Origin: an uncultured Eggerthella sp.
Lineage (GTDB): Bacteria > Actinomycetota > Coriobacteriia > Coriobacteriales > Eggerthellaceae
Reading direction: 5' to 3'
Assembly: GCA_900542265.1 (NCBI GenBank)
Contig: UQML01000004.1
Location: 1-64,000, forward strand
DNA: 64,000 bases
Part shown: positions 61,281 to 64,000 of the stretch, one piece after another
How positions within the stretch are numbered: the stretch's first letter is position 1
Layout: every line of letters begins with the position of its first letter
Notes under the pieces: generated by a model
Databases searched by the model: none
The model's input: the letters and a program-made list of their open reading frames with translations, nothing else
Told to the model about the DNA's origin: nothing
Position numbers and translations under genes: made by a program

Positions 61281-62300
61281 ATGATTTCAGAAGCCATCCA
61301 AAAACTTGTTGTCAAGCAAGACCTCACCTATAACGAAGCCTACGAGGTAATCAACGAGATCATGTCAGGCAATACAACCGCTGTTCAAACCGCCGCGTTT
61401 TTGGCCGCACTCTCAACTAAGTCAACTAAGGCAGAAACCATTGAAGAAATTGCGGGATGCGCTGCCGCTATGCGCGATCATGCCACACGCGTTGAGCTCC
61501 CGGTACCCGTGCTCGAAATTGTCGGTACCGGTGGCGATAAGGCAGGGACTTTCAATATCTCCACCACAGCTGCGTTCATTATTGCTGCCGGTGGAGTAAA
61601 GGTGGCAAAGCATGGCAATCGTGCTGCATCATCCAAGTCGGGCACCGCGGATTGTCAGGAGGCACTTGGTATCAATATTGTGCAAGATCCCGAAATGTGT
61701 GCGCGTCTGATTGATGAAGCGGGCATGTGCTTTTTCTTCGCGCAGCACTACCATGCAGCCATGAAATATGTTGGCCCTATTCGCAAAGAACTCGGCTTTC
61801 GCACGGTCTTCAATATCTTAGGTCCGCTTACTAATCCCGCCTCACCTGAATACATGCTGCTTGGCGTCTACAGCGACGCGCTTGTCGAGCCTCTTGCGCG
61901 CGTACTAACCACTCTTGGCGTCAAGCGCGGCATGGTTGTGTACGGCACCGAAGGCCTTGATGAGCTCTCAAGCGTAAGTGACACCCTTATTTGTGAATTT
62001 GGCGATGGGAACTATAAAACCTATACGCTTACCCCTGAAGAATTTGGATTTATTCGCGGCACTAAAGCTGACTTGACGGGAGGAACTCCTCAGGATAACG
62101 CCGCTATTACCCTTGATATTTTGGAGGGTCATACCCACGGAGCGCGTCGTGATACGGTTGTGTTAAACGCTGCGGCTGCATTTTATATTGCTGGACGCGT
62201 AAACACAATTGCTGAAGGAGTCGCACTTACTCAAGAACTGATCGACTCAGGGGCTGCACTCAAAACACTTGAAGCATATCGCCATCTGAGTAATCAGTAA
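61281..62300 (+). CDS. trpD: Anthranilate phosphoribosyltransferase
   Basis: Adds phosphoribosyl to anthranilate. 339 residues. PRPP loop GTGGDKAGTFNIST, KHGNRAASSKSGTAD, and the FNILGPLTNPA segment match TrpD. AAAGGA lies eight bases before the ATG. It contains one exact copy of GGCGATGGG at 62001. Confidence 0.98.
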   Translation: MISEAIQKLVVKQDLTYNEAYEVINEIMSGNTTAVQTAAFLAALSTKSTKAETIEEIAGCAAAMRDHATRVELPVPVLEIVGTGGDKAGTFNISTTAAFIIAAGGVKVAKHGNRAASSKSGTADCQEALGINIVQDPEMCARLIDEAGMCFFFAQHYHAAMKYVGPIRKELGFRTVFNILGPLTNPASPEYMLLGVYSDALVEPLARVLTTLGVKRGMVVYGTEGLDELSSVSDTLICEFGDGNYKTYTLTPEEFGFIRGTKADLTGGTPQDNAAITLDILEGHTHGARRDTVVLNAAAAFYIAGRVNTIAEGVALTQELIDSGAALKTLEAYRHLSNQ

Positions 62301-62343
62301 CAACCTGTACTAACCCCACATACCAACCAAGGAGTTATCCCTT

Positions 62344-63147
62344 ATGATTCTTAATGATCTTGCCGCCTACGCTCACGAGCGCGTACGCGAAGCAGAAAAA
62401 ACTACCCCTCTTGACGTGTTGCGCGCCCAAGCAGAAACACTCGAACCAGCCCATCACGCCTTCTATCACGTGCTGCGCGATGATCCCGAACTTTCCTTTA
62501 TTTGCGAGCTCAAAAAAGCGTCACCTTCAAAAGGTGTGATCTCAGAAAAGTTTCCCTATCGTTCGATTTTGCATGAGTATATGCGCGGCGGCGCTAATGT
62601 CATCTCGTGTCTCACCGAACCTAAATGGTTTATGGGATCCAATGAGATTTTTGAAGACGTGCGCGCCAATACCACACTACCGCTTTTGCGCAAGGATTTT
62701 ACGGTCAGTGAGTATCAGATTTATGAGGCACACCTCATGCAAGCTGATGCTGTGCTCCTGATTGCCGCGCTCCTCGACACCGACACGCTTTCTCGTTATC
62801 TCAAACTGTGCGACGAGCTCGGTCTTGATGCGCTCGTCGAGACTCATGATGAAGCCGAAATTGAATCTGCGCTTGCGGCAGGAGCGCGCATCATTGGCGT
62901 TAACAATCGCAACCTCACCGACTTCACCGTAGACTTTTCAAACGCCGAGCGCCTCCGCAATCTCATTCCTTCATCCGTTCTCTATGTCGCTGAATCTGGT
63001 GTTAAAACACCCGAGGATGTCGGAGCGGTTGCGCGTATAGGTGCCGATGGGGTATTGATGGGAGAAGCCCTCATGCGTGCCGACAATATTGTTGCCTTCC
63101 TACAAGCCTGTCGCACAGCAGCAGATGACGCCTACGAAGCCTACTAG
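62344..63147 (+). CDS. trpC: Indole-3-glycerol phosphate synthase
   Basis: Converts CdRP to indole-3-glycerol phosphate. 267 residues, (beta/alpha)8 barrel. Phosphate- and substrate-contacting motifs FICELKKASPSKGVI, LLRKDFTVSEYQIYEA, GVNNRNLTDFTVD and VAESGVKTPEDV are all present. AAGGAG is upstream. It precedes trpF by ten bases and is a separate chain from it, unlike the fused TrpCF of enterics. Confidence 0.98.
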   Translation: MILNDLAAYAHERVREAEKTTPLDVLRAQAETLEPAHHAFYHVLRDDPELSFICELKKASPSKGVISEKFPYRSILHEYMRGGANVISCLTEPKWFMGSNEIFEDVRANTTLPLLRKDFTVSEYQIYEAHLMQADAVLLIAALLDTDTLSRYLKLCDELGLDALVETHDEAEIESALAAGARIIGVNNRNLTDFTVDFSNAERLRNLIPSSVLYVAESGVKTPEDVGAVARIGADGVLMGEALMRADNIVAFLQACRTAADDAYEAY

Positions 63148-63157
63148 GATTGCTCTC

Positions 63158-64000
63158 ATGAATGCAACAACAATGACAACGTCGATAACTGACGCTATGA
63201 CGACTTCACCTTTCATTAAATTCTGTGGCGTACACACCCCCGAAGATGCGCAAGCTATTGCCACACTCATACAAGACCCCACGCTTCCTACCGATGCACT
63301 CCACTACACGGGATTTGTGTTCTATCCACGCAGTAAGCGCTTTGTAACTGACGAGCAAGCAGCCACTTTACGCACGCTGCTTACTTCCTTCAGTGCAGTA
63401 GATGCAGCAGATACTACAGCAGATACTACTGATGCCGCTACCCAGCTTGAAACGGTTGGTGTTTTTGTCGATGAGTCAGTGCGACACATAGCATCCCTTG
63501 CGCAAGCGGGAAGCATTACGATTGCACAACTCCACGGATCCGAAGACGAAGCGTACCTTGCCAAGTTACGTGTTCAAGCACCTGGCCTTACCATCTGGCA
63601 AGCCTTTATCATGCCTGACGCGCAAGAAGAGCCCGAAGCTTTTGCAGACAAACTTGCACAACTCAACAATTCATCGGCTGATTTAGTGTTAGTTGATGCG
63701 GGTATGGGAAGCGGCAAGCGCGTTAACAAGACTGTTCTTGATCAGATCACCCGTCCCTTTATTCTTGCGGGCGGCTTATCGGAAGAGGTTCTTCTTGAAG
63801 AAGATCTTACACTCGCCAACAATCCTTACCTTGTTGGCGTTGACGTCAGCAGCGGGATTGAAACACGCGGCAAAACAGATACCGAGACTCGTGGGGCGAC
63901 AGCACAGGCAACCCCATCGCCACAAAAAGACCCCGTACGGATGCGCAACTTTATCAAGGCGCACGCTCAAGTCTTTAATCCAGAGGCCATGCTGAAAAAC
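63158..64000 (+). CDS. trpF: Phosphoribosylanthranilate isomerase, truncated by the window end
   Basis: Isomerises PRA to CdRP. 281 codons are visible with no stop before base 64000. FIKFCGVHTPEDAQAI contains the catalytic Cys of the KxCG motif, then TGFVFYPRSKRFVT, AQLHGSEDEAYL and GVDVSSGIETRG follow. It is longer than usual: an Ala/Asp/Thr repeat (about residues 85-100) and a Thr/Gln-rich segment before RMRNFIKAHAQVF are insertions. AGGA lies about ten bases upstream of the ATG. trpB/trpA probably follow beyond the window. Confidence 0.95.
   Translation, partial: MNATTMTTSITDAMTTSPFIKFCGVHTPEDAQAIATLIQDPTLPTDALHYTGFVFYPRSKRFVTDEQAATLRTLLTSFSAVDAADTTADTTDAATQLETVGVFVDESVRHIASLAQAGSITIAQLHGSEDEAYLAKLRVQAPGLTIWQAFIMPDAQEEPEAFADKLAQLNNSSADLVLVDAGMGSGKRVNKTVLDQITRPFILAGGLSEEVLLEEDLTLANNPYLVGVDVSSGIETRGKTDTETRGATAQATPSPQKDPVRMRNFIKAHAQVFNPEAMLKN

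Noticed and set aside
2770..63921. Iterated word explained as HIP1 (GCGATCGC)
   Set aside because: The word is GGCGATGGG; HIP1 differs in half of its core and is palindromic, whereas this word is not.
2770..63921. Iterated word as Chi or KOPS
   Set aside because: Those are strongly strand-biased relative to replication; here 13 versus 7 orientations show little bias. Not fully excluded because origin position is unknown.
1..64000. CRISPR array, rRNA operon, prophage or IS element
   Set aside because: No regularly spaced repeats, rRNA sequence, transposase, integrase or phage structural gene was seen.

Overview
The window is a bacterial chromosome contig end with a G+C content of roughly 45-47% by eye. 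The first 50 bases are not genomic: they match an Illumina Nextera i7 adapter and index. The best guess at host is an anaerobic Coriobacteriia member, probably Atopobiaceae (Atopobium/Lancefieldella/Olsenella-like). This rests on a fused accD-accA gene, FabK as enoyl reductase, a FabT-like MarR gene inside the fab cluster, serial secreted NlpC/P60 proteins, a T-box trp operon and many Fe-S oxidoreductases. The taxonomy is inference. No rRNA, CRISPR array, prophage or insertion sequence was seen.

Layout. 0.1-1 kb: ribosomal proteins rplM-rpsI. 1.3-2.5 kb: a universal stress protein and a hotdog thioesterase. 2.6-11.3 kb: a minus-strand type II fatty-acid cluster, transcribed degV - fabT-like marR - fabK - fabD - fabG - fabF - fabZ - accDA. 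No acpP, accB or accC lies inside it, and fabH is separate at 27.7-28.8 kb beside an ABC-F ATPase. 11.4-25.8 kb: glutaredoxin, a large RND transporter with an inserted coiled coil, an HdeD-like membrane protein, proC, a Mbeg1-like lipase, an MFS transporter fused to CBS domains, a CorC-type CBS protein, an anchored class A beta-lactamase-fold protein, a CmpB-type membrane protein and an Fe-S aldo/keto reductase. 28.9-39.2 kb: Usp, TetR, a thioesterase, the lysS-clpC-ispD-ispF-cysS run, greA, tatA and a tRNA-Pro(CGG).

39.3-43.3 kb: three paralogous secreted coiled-coil NlpC/P60 cell-wall hydrolases. 43.5-48.8 kb: nhaA, hpf and a polar amino-acid ABC importer (ATPase, permease, lipoprotein). 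48.9-52.9 kb: GNAT, two DUF4190-like membrane proteins, an MFS exporter and a VanZ-like protein. 53-57.6 kb: a 988-residue multi-cluster Fe-S flavoprotein with hypA, then an unusual SDR. 58.1-64 kb: a phasin-like protein and the T-box-controlled trpEGDCF operon, with trpF running off the window end.

The most striking unexplained signal is a short DNA word, GGCGATGGG/CCCATCGCC. I counted 20 exact copies by eye where well under one is expected. It occurs on both strands, in five of six reading frames and in intergenic DNA, so protein content does not explain it. It behaves like an uptake-sequence or other genome-wide DNA signal. Other leads are a degenerate biotin-carboxylase-like N-terminus on AccDA, the MFS-CBS fusion, a perfect 13-2-13 palindrome before the RND gene, and paired TTAG-n5-CTAA boxes before degV/fabT.
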